A DNA stretch of 64,000 nt. Source: Osmia lignaria lignaria (taxonomy: Eukaryota > Arthropoda > Insecta > Hymenoptera > Megachilidae). The position numbers were made by a program, and so were the translations under genes. This document shows, one piece after another, positions 10,463-24,308 of this stretch. The stretch is taken from NCBI RefSeq assembly GCF_051020975.1, contig NW_027478171.1:4030001-4094000 (forward strand). Direction: 5' to 3'. How positions within the stretch are numbered: the stretch's first letter is position 1; each line of letters starts with the position of its first letter. The notes beneath the pieces were generated by a model. That model was not told the DNA's origin. It was given only the letters and a program-made list of their open reading frames with translations, and did not search any database.

Positions 10463-13400
10463 TTGCAGATTTATCTCAAGGGAAGGGGCCTGACGGACAT
10501 ATTTCGAGATATTTCTTCTTCTTGTTGTTCTTCTTCTGCACAGCTAAGCTGGAAGTGGCATTTGCGGCTCGCATTAGTGCAGAGTTATCTCAAAGAAAGG
10601 GGCCACGGTGTTTCTGTATCTCTATTATGTTGGTGCGGCTTCGGAACTTTTAAATATCTTGATATATCTCGAGAACTACGCATCTGATCAAAAAATATCA
10701 TAGAACATAAAAAGTAGGAAACTTAATTCTCTACAAAAAAGGTCTCTTAACGTTTTGCCATAGCCCGCTTCGTTTCCGAGATATTTGCAGATTTATCTCA
10801 AGGGAAGGGGCCTGACGGACATATTTCGAGATATTTCTTCTTCTTGTTGTTCTTCTTCTGCACAGCTAAACTGGAAGTGGCATTTCCAGCTCGCAATAGT
10901 GCAGAGCTATCTCAAAGAAAGGGGCCACGGTGTTTCTGAATCTCTATTATGTTGGTGCGGCTTCGGAACTTTTAAATATCTCGATATATCTCGAAAACTA
11001 CGCTTCTGATCAAAAAATATCATAGAACATAAATTGTAGGAAACATAATTCTCTATAAAAAAGGTCTCTTAACATTTTGCCATAGCTCGCTTCGTTTCCG
11101 AGATATTTGCAGATTTATCTCAAGGGAAGGGGCCTGACGGACATATTTCGAGATATTTCTTCTTCTTGTTGTTCTTCTTCTGCACAGCTAAGCTGGAAGT
11201 GGCATTTGCAGCTCGCAATAGTGCAGAGTTATCTCAAAGAAAGGGGCCACGGTGTTTCTGTATCTCTATTATGTTGGTGCGGCTTCGGAACTTTTAAATA
11301 TCTTGATATATCTCGAGAACTACGCATCTGATCAAAAAATATCATAGAACATAAAAAGTAGGAAACTTAATTCTCTACAAAAAAGGTCTCTTAACATTTT
11401 GCCATAGCTCGCTTCGTTTCCGAGATATTTGCAGATTTATCTCAAGGGAAGGGGCCTGACGGACATATTTCGAGATATTTCTTCTTCTTGTTGTTCTTCT
11501 TCTGCACAGCTAAGCTGGAAGTGGCATTTGCGGCTCGCATTAGTGCAGAGTTATCTCAAAGAAAGGGGCCACGGTGTTTCTGTATCTCTATTATGTTGGT
11601 GCGGCTTCGGAACTTTTAAATATCTTGATATATCTCGAGAACTACGCATCTGATCAAAAAATATCATAGAACATAAAAAGTAGGAAACTTAATTCTCTAC
11701 AAAAAAGGTCTCTTAACATTTTACCATAGCTCGCTTCGTTTCCGAGATATTTGCAGATTTATCTCAAGGGAAGGGGCCTGACGGACATATTTCGAGATAT
11801 TTCTTCTTCTTGTTGTTCTTCTTCTGCACAGCTAAACTGGAAGTGGCATTTCCAGCTCGCAATAGTGCAGAGTTATCTCAAAGAAAGGGGCCACGGTGTT
11901 TCTGTATCTCTATTATGTTGGTGCGGCTTCGGAACTTTTAAATATCTTGATATATCTCGAGAACTACGTGTCTGATCAAAAAATATCATAGAACATAAAA
12001 AGTAGGAAACTTAATTCTCTACAAAAAAGGTCTCTTAACATTTTGCCATAGCTCGCTTCGTTTCCGAGATATTTGCAGATATATCTCAAGGGAAGGGGCC
12101 TGACGGACATATTTCGAGATATTTCTTCTTCTTGTTGTTCTTCTTCTGCACAGCTAAACTGGAAGTGGCATTTCCAGCTCGCAATAGTGCAGAGTTATCT
12201 CAAAGAAAGGGGCCACGGTGTTTCTGTACCTCTATTATGTTGGTGCGGCTTCGGAACTTTTAAATATCTCGATATATCTCGAAAACTACGCGTCTGATCA
12301 AAAAATATCATAGAACATAAAAAGTAGGAAACTTAATTCTCTACAAAAAAGGTCTCTTAACATTTTGCCATACCTCGCTTCGTTTCCGAGATATTTGCAG
12401 ATTTATCTCAAGGGAAGGGGCCTGACGGACATATTTCGAGATATTTCTTCTTCTTGTTGTTCTTCTTCTGCACAGCTAAGCCGGAAGTGGCATTTACAGC
12501 TCGCAATAGTGCAGAGTTATCTCAAAGAAAGGGGCCACGGTGTTTCTGTATCTCTATTATGTTGGTGCGGCTTCGGAACTTTTAAATATCTTGATATATC
12601 TCGAGAACTACGCATCTGATCAAAAAATATCATAGAACATAAAAAGTAGGAAACTTAATTCTCTACAAAAAAGGTCTCTTAACATTTTGCCATAGCTCGC
12701 TTCGTTTCCGAGATATTTGCAGATATATCTCAAGGGAAGGGGCCTGACGGACATATTTCGAGATATTTCTTCTTCTTGTTGTTCTTCTTCTGCACAGCTA
12801 AACTGGAAGTGGCATTTCCAGCTCGCAATAGTGCAGAGTTATCTCAAAGAAAGGGGCCACGGTGTTTCTGTATCTCTATTATGTTGGTGCGGCTTCGGAA
12901 CTTTTAAATATCTTGATATATCTCGAGAACTACGCATCTGATCAAAAAATATCATAGAACATAAAAAGTAGGAAACTTAATTCTCTACAAAAAAGGTCTC
13001 TTAACATTTTGCCATAGCTCGCTTCGTTTCCGAGATATTTGCAGATATATCTCAAGGGAAGGGGCCTGACGGACATATTTCGAGATATTTCTTCTTCTTG
13101 TTGTTCTTCTTCTGCACAGCTAAACTGGAAGTGGCATTTCCAGCTCGCAATAGTGCAGAGTTATCTCAAAGAAAGGGGCCACGGTGTTTCTGTATCTCTA
13201 TTATGTTGGTGCGGCTTCGGAACTTTTAAATATCTTGATATATCTCGAGAACTACGCATCTGATCAAAGAATATCATAGAACATAAAAAGTAGGAAACTT
13301 AATTCTCTACAAAAAAGGTCTCTTAACATTTTGCCATACCTCGCTTCGTTTCCGAGATATTTGCAGATTTATCTCAAGGGAAGGGGCCTGACGGACATAT

Positions 13401-13970
13401 TTCGAGATATTTCTTCTTCTTGTTGTTCTTCTTCTGCACAGCTAACCCGGAAGTGGCATTTACAGCTCGCAATAGTGCAGAGTTATCTCAAAGAAAGGGG
13501 CCACGGTGTTTCTGTACCTCTATTATGTTGGTGCGGCTTCGGAACTTTTAAATATCTTGATATATCTCGAGAACTACGCATCTGATCAAAAAATATCATA
13601 GAACATAAAAAGTAGGAAACTTAATTCTCTACAAAAAAGGTCTCTTAACATTTTACCATAGCTCGCTTCGTTTCCGAGATATTTGCAGATTTATCTCAAG
13701 GGAAGGGGCCTGACGGACATATTTCGAGATATTTCTTCTTCTTGTTGTTCTTCTTCTGCACAGCTAACCCGGAAGTGGCATTTACAGCTCGCAATAGTGC
13801 AGAGTTATCTCAAAGGAGGGGGCCACGGTGTTTCTGTATCTCTATTATGTTGGTGCGGCTTCGGAACTTTTAAATATCTTGATATATCTCGAGAACTACG
13901 CATCTGATCAAAAAATATCATAGAACATAAAAAGTAGGAAACTTAATTCTCTACAAAAAAGGTCTCTTAA
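10365..13970. repeat. Higher-order repeat, 16-monomer spacing, copy 1
   Basis: Eleven monomers recur 5152 bp (16 x 322) later at about 15517-19122. Shared rare variants include CCATAGCCCGC near 10760, CTCTATAAAA near 11050, TTTTACCATAG near 11720 and 13650, TAACCCGG at 13443 and 13766, and CAAAGGAGGGGGCC near 13810. The right edge is marked by CATTGTGCC at 13971, which the partner lacks. Confidence 0.9.
10785..11106. repeat. Reference monomer, type-2 tail
   Basis: Type-2 units carry a linked set of changes in the last third: CTCGATATATCTCGAAAAC, CGCTTC, AAATTGTAGG and AAACATAATT. This removes the CTCGAG site and creates an 11-bp inverted repeat between 10824-10834 and 10986-10996. This unit also has TCTGAATCTC and GAGCTATCTC. 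Type-2 tails are a minority on the left and common right of 34.5 kb. They are often followed by a CGTCTC or TGTCTC spacer and a TTCAGCTC head. Confidence 0.85.
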
Positions 13971-13971
13971 C

Positions 13972-14970
13972 ATTGTGCCATAGCTCGCTTCGTTTCCGAG
14001 ATATTTGCAGATTTATCTCAAGGGAAGGGGCCTGACGGACATATTTCGAGATATTTCTTCTTCTTGTTGTTCTTCTTCTGCACAGCTAAGCTGGAAGTGG
14101 CATTTGCAGCTCGCAATAGTGCAGAGTTATCTCAAAGAAAGGGGCCACGGTGTTTCTGTATCTCTATTATGTTGGTGCGGCTTCGGAACTTTTAAATATC
14201 TTGATATATCTCGAGAACTGCGCATCTGATCAAAAAATATCATAGAACATAAAAAGTAGGAAACTTAATTCTCTACAAAAAAGGTCTCTTAACATTTTGC
14301 CATAGCTCGCTTCGTTTCCGAGATATTTGCAGATTTATCTCAAGGGAAGGGGCCTGACGGACATATTTCGAGATATTTCTTCTTCTTGTTGCTCTTCTTC
14401 TGCACAGCTAAGCTGGAAGTGGCATTTGCGGCTCGCATTAGTGCAGAGTTATCTCAAAGAAAGGGGCCACGGCGTTTCTGTATCTCTATTATGTTGGTGC
14501 GGCTTCGGAACTTTTAAATATCTTGATATATCTCGAGAACTACGCATCTGATCAAAAAATATCATAGAACATAAAAAGTAGGAAACTTAATTCTCTACAA
14601 AAAAGGTCTCTTAACATTTTGCCATAGCTCGCTTCGTTTCCGAGATATTTGCAGATTTATCTCAAGGGAAGGGGCCTGACGGACATATTTCGAGATATTT
14701 CTTCTTCTTGTTGTTCTTCTTCTGCACAGCTAAGCCGGAAGTGGCATTTACAGCTCGCAATAGTGCAGAGTTATCTCAAAGAAAGGGGCCACGGTGTTTC
14801 TGTATCTCTATTATGTTGGTGCGGCTTCGGAACTTTTAAATATCTTGATATATCTCGAGAACTACGCATCTGATCAAAAAATATCATAGAACATAAAAAG
14901 TAGGAAACTTAATTCTCTACAAAAAAGGTCTCTTAACATTTTGCCATAGCTCGCTTCGTTTCCGAGATAT
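13972..14970. repeat. Three-monomer segment repeated 28 monomers away
   Basis: Monomers 14005, 14327 and 14649 recur at 23021, 23343 and 23665 (offset 9016 bp, 28 x 322). Both copies share CATTGTGCC before the first unit, GAACTGCGC at its end, and TTGCTCTTC with ACGGCGTTTC in the second. The copy at 22988-23986 lies inside the second 16-monomer region. Confidence 0.8.
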
Positions 14971-15516
14971 TTGCAGATATATCTCAAGGGAAGGGGCCTG
15001 ACGGACATATTTCGAGATATTTCTTCTTCTTGTTGTTCTTCTTCTGCACAGCTAAACTGGAAGTGGCATTTCCAGCTCGCAATAGTGCAGAGTTATCTCA
15101 AAGAAAGGGGCCACGGTGTTTCTGTATCTCTATTATGTTGGTGCGGCTTCGGAACTTTTAAATATCTTGATATATCTCGAGAACTACGCATCTGATCAAA
15201 GAATATCATAGAACATAAAAAGTAGGAAACTTAATTCTCTACAAAAAAGGTCTCTTAACATTTTGCCATACCTCGCTTCGTTTCCGAGATATTTGCAGAT
15301 TTATCTCAAGGGAAGGGGCCTGACGGACATATTTCGAGATATTTCTTCTTCTTGTTGTTCTTCTTCTGCACAGCTAAGCTGGAAGTGGCATTTGCAGCTC
15401 GCAATAGTGCAGAGTTATCTCAAAGAAAGGGGCCACGGTGTTTCTGTATCTCTATTATGTTGGTGCGGCTTCGGAACTTTTAAATATCTTGATATATTTC
15501 GAGAACTACGCATCTG

Positions 15517-18500
15517 ATCAAAAAATATCATAGAACATAAAAAGTAGGAAACTTAATTCTCTACAAAAAAGGTCTCTTAACATTTTGCCATAGCTCGCTT
15601 CGTTTCCGAGATATTTGCAGATTTATCTCAAGGGAAGGGGCCTGACGGACATATTTCGAGATATTTCTTCTTCTTGTTGTTCTTCTTCTGCACAGCTAAG
15701 CTGGAAGTGGCATTTGCGGCTCGCATTAGTGCAGAGTTATCTCAAAGAAAGGGGCCACGGTGTTTCTGTATCTCTATTATGTTGGTGCGGCTTCGGAACT
15801 TTTAAATATCTTGATATATCTCGAGAACTACGCATCTGATCAAAAAATATCATAGAACATAAAAAGTAGGAAACTTAATTCTCTACAAAAAAGGTCTCTT
15901 AACGTTTTGCCATAGCCCGCTTCGTTTCCGAGATATTTGCAGATTTATCTCAAGGGAAGGGGCCTGACGGACATATTTCGAGATATTTCTTCTTCTTGTT
16001 GTTCTTCTTCTGCACAGCTAAACTGGAAGTGGCATTTCCAGCTCGCAATAGTGCAGAGCTATCTCAAAGAAAGGGGCCACGGTGTTTCTGAATCTCTATT
16101 ATGTTGGTGCGGCTTCGGAACTTTTAAATATCTCGATATATCTCGAAAACTACGCTTCTGATCAAAAAATATCATAGAACATAAATTGTAGGAAACATAA
16201 TTCTCTATAAAAAAGGTCTCTTAACATTTTGCCATAGCTCGCTTCGTTTCCGAGATATTTGCAGATTTATCTCAAGGGAAGGGGCCTGACGGACATATTT
16301 CGAGATATTTCTTCTTCTTGTTGTTCTTCTTCTGCACAGCTAAGCTGGAAGTGGCATTTGCAGCTCGCAATAGTGCAGAGTTATCTCAAAGAAAGGGGCC
16401 ACGGTGTTTCTGTATCTCTATTATGTTGGTGCGGCTTCGGAACTTTTAAATATCTTGATATATCTCGAGAACTACGCATCTGATCAAAAAATATCATAGA
16501 ACATAAAAAGTAGGAAACTTAATTCTCTACAAAAAAGGTCTCTTAACATTTTGCCATAGCTCGCTTCGTTTCCGAGATATTTGCAGATTTATCTCAAGGG
16601 AAGGGGCCTGACGGACATATTTCGAGATATTTCTTCTTCTTGTTGTTCTTCTTCTGCACAGCTAAGCTGGAAGTGGCATTTGCGGCTCGCATTAGTGCAG
16701 AGTTATCTCAAAGAAAGGGGCCACGGTGTTTCTGTATCTCTATTATGTTGGTGCGGCTTCGGAACTTTTAAATATCTTGATATATCTCGAGAACTACGCA
16801 TCTGATCAAAAAATATCATAGAACATAAAAAGTAGGAAACTTAATTCTCTACAAAAAAGGTCTCTTAACATTTTACCATAGCTCGCTTCGTTTCCGAGAT
16901 ATTTGCAGATTTATCTCAAGGGAAGGGGCCTGACGGACATATTTCGAGATATTTCTTCTTCTTGTTGTTCTTCTTCTGCACAGCTAAACTGGAAGTGGCA
17001 TTTCCAGCTCGCAATAGTGCAGAGTTATCTCAAAGAAAGGGGCCACGGTGTTTCTGTATCTCTATTATGTTGGTGCGGCTTCGGAACTTTTAAATATCTT
17101 GATATATCTCGAGAACTACGTGTCTGATCAAAAAATATCATAGAACATAAAAAGTAGGAAACTTAATTCTCTACAAAAAAGGTCTCTTAACATTTTGCCA
17201 TAGCTCGCTTCGTTTCCGAGATATTTGCAGATATATCTCAAGGGAAGGGGCCTGACGGACATATTTCGAGATATTTCTTCTTCTTGTTGTTCTTCTTCTG
17301 CACAGCTAAACTGGAAGTGGCATTTCCAGCTCGCAATAGTGCAGAGTTATCTCAAAGAAAGGGGCCACGGTGTTTCTGTACCTCTATTATGTTGGTGCGG
17401 CTTCGGAACTTTTAAATATCTCGATATATCTCGAAAACTACGCGTCTGATCAAAAAATATCATAGAACATAAAAAGTAGGAAACTTAATTCTCTACAAAA
17501 AAGGTCTCTTAACATTTTGCCATACCTCGCTTCGTTTCCGAGATATTTGCAGATTTATCTCAAGGGAAGGGGCCTGACGGACATATTTCGAGATATTTCT
17601 TCTTCTTGTTGTTCTTCTTCTGCACAGCTAAGCCGGAAGTGGCATTTACAGCTCGCAATAGTGCAGAGTTATCTCAAAGAAAGGGGCCACGGTGTTTCTG
17701 TATCTCTATTATGTTGGTGCGGCTTCGGAACTTTTAAATATCTTGATATATCTCGAGAACTACGCATCTGATCAAAAAATATCATAGAACATAAAAAGTA
17801 GGAAACTTAATTCTCTACAAAAAAGGTCTCTTAACATTTTGCCATAGCTCGCTTCGTTTCCGAGATATTTGCAGATATATCTCAAGGGAAGGGGCCTGAC
17901 GGACATATTTCGAGATATTTCTTCTTCTTGTTGTTCTTCTTCTGCACAGCTAAACTGGAAGTGGCATTTCCAGCTCGCAATAGTGCAGAGTTATCTCAAA
18001 GAAAGGGGCCACGGTGTTTCTGTATCTCTATTATGTTGGTGCGGCTTCGGAACTTTTAAATATCTTGATATATCTCGAGAACTACGCATCTGATCAAAAA
18101 ATATCATAGAACATAAAAAGTAGGAAACTTAATTCTCTACAAAAAAGGTCTCTTAACATTTTGCCATAGCTCGCTTCGTTTCCGAGATATTTGCAGATAT
18201 ATCTCAAGGGAAGGGGCCTGACGGACATATTTCGAGATATTTCTTCTTCTTGTTGTTCTTCTTCTGCACAGCTAAACTGGAAGTGGCATTTCCAGCTCGC
18301 AATAGTGCAGAGTTATCTCAAAGAAAGGGGCCACGGTGTTTCTGTATCTCTATTATGTTGGTGCGGCTTCGGAACTTTTAAATATCTTGATATATCTCGA
18401 GAACTACGCATCTGATCAAAGAATATCATAGAACATAAAAAGTAGGAAACTTAATTCTCTACAAAAAAGGTCTCTTAACATTTTGCCATACCTCGCTTCG

Positions 18501-19122
18501 TTTCCGAGATATTTGCAGATTTATCTCAAGGGAAGGGGCCTGACGGACATATTTCGAGATATTTCTTCTTCTTGTTGTTCTTCTTCTGCACAGCTAACCC
18601 GGAAGTGGCATTTACAGCTCGCAATAGTGCAGAGTTATCTCAAAGAAAGGGGCCACGGTGTTTCTGTACCTCTATTATGTTGGTGCGGCTTCGGAACTTT
18701 TAAATATCTTGATATATCTCGAGAACTACGCATCTGATCAAAAAATATCATAGAACATAAAAAGTAGGAAACTTAATTCTCTACAAAAAAGGTCTCTTAA
18801 CATTTTACCATAGCTCGCTTCGTTTCCGAGATATTTGCAGATTTATCTCAAGGGAAGGGGCCTGACGGACATATTTCGAGATATTTCTTCTTCTTGTTGT
18901 TCTTCTTCTGCACAGCTAACCCGGAAGTGGCATTTACAGCTCGCAATAGTGCAGAGTTATCTCAAAGGAGGGGGCCACGGTGTTTCTGTATCTCTATTAT
19001 GTTGGTGCGGCTTCGGAACTTTTAAATATCTTGATATATCTCGAGAACTACGCATCTGATCAAAAAATATCATAGAACATAAAAAGTAGGAAACTTAATT
19101 CTCTACAAAAAAGGTCTCTTAA
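15517..19122. repeat. Higher-order repeat, 16-monomer spacing, copy 2
   Basis: This is the partner of 10365-13970, with the same order of variants over 11 monomers and no difference that I noticed. The monomer just upstream (15293) carries a unique TATATTTCGAG and has no match in copy 1, which sets the left edge. Five other monomers (14005-15614) lie between the copies. Confidence 0.9.
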
Positions 19123-19156
19123 CATTTTGCCATAGCTCGCTTCGTTTCCGAGATAT

Positions 19157-19478
19157 TTGCAGATTTATCTCAAGGGAAGGGGCCTGACGGACATATTTCG
19201 AGATATTTCTTCTTCTTGTTGTTCTTCTTCTCCACAGCTAAGCTGGAAGTGGCATTTGCGGCTCGCATTAGTGCAGAGTTATCTCAAAGAAAGGGGCCAC
19301 GGTGTTTCTGTATCTCTATTATGTTGGTGCGGCTTCGGAACTTTTAAATATCTTGATATATCTCGAGAACTACGCATCTGATCAAAAAATATCATAGAAC
19401 ATAAAAAGTAGGAAACTTAATTCTCTACAAAAAAGGTCTCTTAACATTGTGCCATAGCTCGCTTCGTTTCCGAGATAT
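19157..19478. repeat. Junction monomer with TCTCCACAG
   Basis: This unit and the one at 22699 share the rare TCTTCTCCACAG and CATTTGCGGCTCGCATTA, and both are followed by CATTGTGCC. They lie 3542 bp (11 monomers) apart. Here the unit marks the point where the first 16-monomer pair ends and the next region begins. Confidence 0.7.
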
Positions 19479-19599
19479 TTGCAGATTTATCTCAAGGGAA
19501 GGGGCCTGACGGACATATTTCGAGATATTTCTTCTTCTTGTTGTTCTTCTTCTGCACAGCTAAGCTGGAAGTGGCATTTGCAGCTCGCAATAGTGCAGA

Positions 19600-22500
19600 G
19601 TTATTTCAAAGAAAGGGGCCACGGTGTTTCTGTATCTCCCTTAAGTTGGTGCAGCTTCGGAACTTTTAAATATCTCGATATATCTCGAAAACTACGCGTC
19701 TGATCAAAAAATATCATAGAAGATAAATTGTAGGAAACATAATTCTCTACAAAAAAGGTCTCTTAACATTTTGCCATAGCTCGCTTCGTTTCCGAGATAT
19801 TTGCAGATTTATCTCAAGGGAAGGGGCCTGACGGACATATTTCGAGATATTTCTTCTTCTTGTTGTTCTTCTTCTGCACAGCTAAGCCGGAAGTGGCATT
19901 TACAGCTCGCAATAGTGCAGAGTTATCTCAAAGAAAGGGGCCACGGTGTTTCTGTATCTCTATTATGTTGGTGCGGCTTCGGAACTTTTAAATATCTTGA
20001 TATATCTCGAGAACTACGCATCTGATCAAAGAATATCATAGAACATAAAAAGTAGGAAACTTAATTCTCTACAAAAAAGGTCTCTTAACACTTTGCCATA
20101 CCTCGCTTCGTTTCCGAGATATTTGCAGATTTATCTCAAGGGAAGGGGCCTGACGGACATATTTCGAGATATTTCTTCTTCTTGTTGTTCTTCTTCTGCA
20201 CAGCTAAGCTGGAAGTGGCATTTGCAGCTCGCAATAGTGCAGAGTTATCTCAAAGAAAGGGGCCACGGTGTTTCTGTATCTCTATTATGTTGGTGCGGCT
20301 TCGGAACTTTTAAATATCTTGATATATCTCGAGAACTACGCATCTGATCAAAAAATATCGTAGAACATAAAAAGTAGGAAACTTAATTCTCTACAAAAAA
20401 GGTCTCTTAACATTTTGCCATACCTCGCTTCGTTTCCGAGATATTTGCAGATTTATCTCAAGGGAAGGGGCCTGACGGACATATTTCGAGATATTTCTTC
20501 TTCTTGTTGTTCTTCTTCTGCACAGCTAAGCTGGAAGTGGCATTTGCAGCTCGCAATAGTGCAGAGCTATCTCAAAGAAAGGGGCCACGGAGTTTCTGTA
20601 TCTCTATTATGTTGGTGCGGCTTCGGAACTTTTAAATATCTTGATATATCTCGAGAACTACGCATCTGATCAAAAAATATCATAGAACATAAAAAGGAGG
20701 AAACTTAATTCTCTACAAAAAAGGTCTCTTAACATTTTGCCATAGCTCGCTTCGTTTCCGAGATATTTGCAGATTTATCTCAAGGGAAGGGGCCTGACGG
20801 ACATATTTCGAGATATTTCTTCTTCTTGTTGTTCTTCTTCTGCACAGCTAAACTGGAAGTGGCATTTCCAGCTCGCAATAGTGCAGAGCTATCTCAAAGA
20901 AAGGGGCCACGGTGTTTCTGAATCTCTATTATGTTGGTGCGGCTTCGGAACTTTTAAATATCTCGATATATCTCGAAAACTACGCTTCTGATCAAAAAAT
21001 ATCATAGAACATAAATTGTAGGAAACATAATTCTCTACAAAAAACGTCTCTTAACATTTTGCCATAGCTCGCTTCGTTTCCGAGATATTTGCAGATTCAG
21101 CTCAAAGGAACGGGCCTGACGGACATATTTCGAGATATTTCTTCTTCTTGTTGTTCTTCTTCTGCACAGCTAAGCTGGAAGTGGCATTTGCAGCTCGCAA
21201 TAGTGCAGAGTTATCTCAAAGAAAGGGGCCACGGTGTTTCTGTATCTCTATTATGTTGGTGCGGCTTCGGAACTTTTAAATATCTTGATATATCTCGAGA
21301 ACAACGCATCTGATCAAAAAATATCATAGAACATAAAAAGTAGGAAACTTAATTCTCTACAAAAAAGGTCTCTTAACATTTTGCCATAGCTCGCTTCGTT
21401 TCCGAGATATTTGCAGATTTATCTCAAGGGAAGGGGCCTGACGGACATATTTCGAGATATTTCTTCTTCTTGTTGTTCTTCTTCTGCACAGCTAAGCTGG
21501 AAGTGGCATTTGCGGCTCGCATTAGTGCAGAGTTATCTCAAAGAAAGGGGCCACGGTGTTTCTGTATCTCTATTATGTTGGTGCGGCTTCGGAACTTTTA
21601 AATATCTTGATATATCTCGAGAACTACGCATCTGATCAAAAAATATCATAGAACATAAAAGGTAGGAAACTTAATTCTCTACAAAAAAGGTCCCTTAACA
21701 TTTTGCCATAGCTCGCTTCGTTTCCGAGATATTTGCAGATTTATCTCAAGGGGAGGGGCCTGACGGACATATTTCGAGATATTTCTTCTTCTTGTTGTTC
21801 TTCTTCTGCACAGCTAAGCTGGAAGTGGCATTTGCGGCTCGCATTAGTGCAGAGTTATCTCAAAGAAAGGGGCCACGGTGTTTCTGTATCTCTATTATGT
21901 TGGTGCGGCTTCGGAACTTTTAAATATCTTGATATATCTCGAGAACTACGCATCTGATCAAAAAATATCATAGAACATAAAAGGTAGGAAACTTAATTCT
22001 CTACAAAAAAGGTCCCTTAACATTTTGCCATAGCTCGCTTCGTTTCCGAGATATTTGCAGATTTATCTCAAGGGGAGGGGCCTGACGGACATATTTCGAG
22101 ATATTTCTTCTTCTTGTTGTTCTTCTTCTGCACAGCTAAACTGGAAGTGGCATTTCCAGCTCGCAATAGTGCAGAGCTATCTCAAAGAAAGGGGCCACGG
22201 TGTTTCTGAATCTCTATTATGTTGGTGCGGCTTCGGAACTTTTAAATATCTCGATATATCTCGAAAACTACGCTTCTGATCAAAAAATATCATAGAACAT
22301 AAATTGTAGGAAACATAATTCTCTACAAAAAACGTCTCTTAACATCTTGCCATAGCTCGCTTCGTTTCCGAGATATTTGCAGATTCAGCTCAAAGGAACG
22401 GGCCTGACGGACATATTTCGAGATATTTCTTCTTCTTGTTGTTCTTCTTCTGCACAGCTAACCCGGAAGTGGCATTTACTGCTCGCAATAGTGCAGAGTT

Positions 22501-22700
22501 ATCTCAAAGAAAGGGGCCACGGTGTTTCTGTATCTCTATTATGTTGGTGCGGCTTCGGAACTTTTAAATATCTTGATATATCTCGAGAACTACGCATCTG
22601 ATCAAAAAATATCATAGAACATAAAAAGTAGGAAACTTAATTCTCTACAAAAAAGGTCTCTTAACATTTTGCCATAGCTCGCTTCGTTTCCGAGATATTT
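19600..22700. repeat. Second higher-order repeat with 16-monomer spacing, copy 1
   Basis: About 9.6 monomers recur 5152 bp later at 24750-27855. Diagnostic variants are TTATTTCAAAG with TCTCCCTTAAG near 19600-19645, CACTTTGCCATACC near 20090, AAATATCGTAG near 20352, AAAAAGGAGG near 20692, GAACAACGC near 21298, and AAAAGGTAGG with GGTCCCTT near 21656-21694 and again one unit on. The last unit has CATTTACTGCTCGC. The left edge falls inside a unit, because 19479 and 24631 differ in their first half and agree in the second. Confidence 0.9.
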
Positions 22701-24308
22701 GCAGATTTATCTCAAGGGAAGGGGCCTGACGGACATATTTCGAGATATTTCTTCTTCTTGTTGTTCTTCTTCTCCACAGCTAAGCTGGAAGTGGCATTTG
22801 CGGCTCGCATTAGTGCAGAGTTATCTCAAAGAAAGGGGCCACGGTGTTTCTGTATCTCTATTATGTTGGTGCGGCTTCGGAACTTTTAAATATCTTGATA
22901 TATCTCGAGAACTACGCATCTGATCAAAAAATATCATAGAACATAAAAAGTAGGAAACTTAATTCTCTACAAAAAAGGTCTCTTAACATTGTGCCATAGC
23001 TCGCTTCGTTTCCGAGATATTTGCAGATTTATCTCAAGGGAAGGGGCCTGACGGACATATTTCGAGATATTTCTTCTTCTTGTTGTTCTTCTTCTGCACA
23101 GCTAAGCTGGAAGTGGCATTTGCAGCTCGCAATAGTGCAGAGTTATCTCAAAGAAAGGGGCCACGGTGTTTCTGTATCTCTATTATGTTGGTGCGGCTTC
23201 GGAACTTTTAAATATCTTGATATATCTCGAGAACTGCGCATCTGATCAAAAAATATCATAGAACATAAAAAGTAGGAAACTTAATTCTCTACAAAAAAGG
23301 TCTCTTAACATTTTGCCATAGCTCGCTTCGTTTCCGAGATATTTGCAGATTTATCTCAAGGGAAGGGGCCTGACGGACATATTTCGAGATATTTCTTCTT
23401 CTTGTTGCTCTTCTTCTGCACAGCTAAGCTGGAAGTGGCATTTGCGGCTCGCATTAGTGCAGAGTTATCTCAAAGAAAGGGGCCACGGCGTTTCTGTATC
23501 TCTATTATGTTGGTGCGGCTTCGGAACTTTTAAATATCTTGATATATCTCGAGAACTACGCATCTGATCAAAAAATATCATAGAACATAAAAAGTAGGAA
23601 ACTTAATTCTCTACAAAAAAGGTCTCTTAACATTTTGCCATAGCTCGCTTCGTTTCCGAGATATTTGCAGATTTATCTCAAGGGAAGGGGCCTGACGGAC
23701 ATATTTCGAGATATTTCTTCTTCTTGTTGTTCTTCTTCTGCACAGCTAAGCCGGAAGTGGCATTTACAGCTCGCAATAGTGCAGAGTTATCTCAAAGAAA
23801 GGGGCCACGGTGTTTCTGTATCTCTATTATGTTGGTGCGGCTTCGGAACTTTTAAATATCTTGATATATCTCGAGAACTACGCATCTGATCAAAAAATAT
23901 CATAGAACATAAAAAGTAGGAAACTTAATTCTCTACAAAAAAGGTCTCTTAACATTTTGCCATAGCTCGCTTCGTTTCCGAGATATTTGCAGATTTATCT
24001 CAAGGGAAGGGGCCTGACGGACATATTTCGAGATATTTCTTCTTCTTGTTGTTCTTCTTCTGCACAGCTAAGCTGGAAGTGGCATTTGCGGCTCGCATTA
24101 GTGCAGAGTTATCTCAAAGAAAGGGGCCACGGTGTTTCTGTATCTCTATTATGTTGGTGCGGCTTCGGAACTTTTAAATATCTTGATATATCTCGAGAAC
24201 TACGCATCTGATCAAAAAATATCATAGAACATGAAAAGTAGGAAACTTAATTCTCTACAAAAAAGGTCTCTTAACATTTTGCCATAGCTCGCTTCGTTTC
24301 CGAGATAT

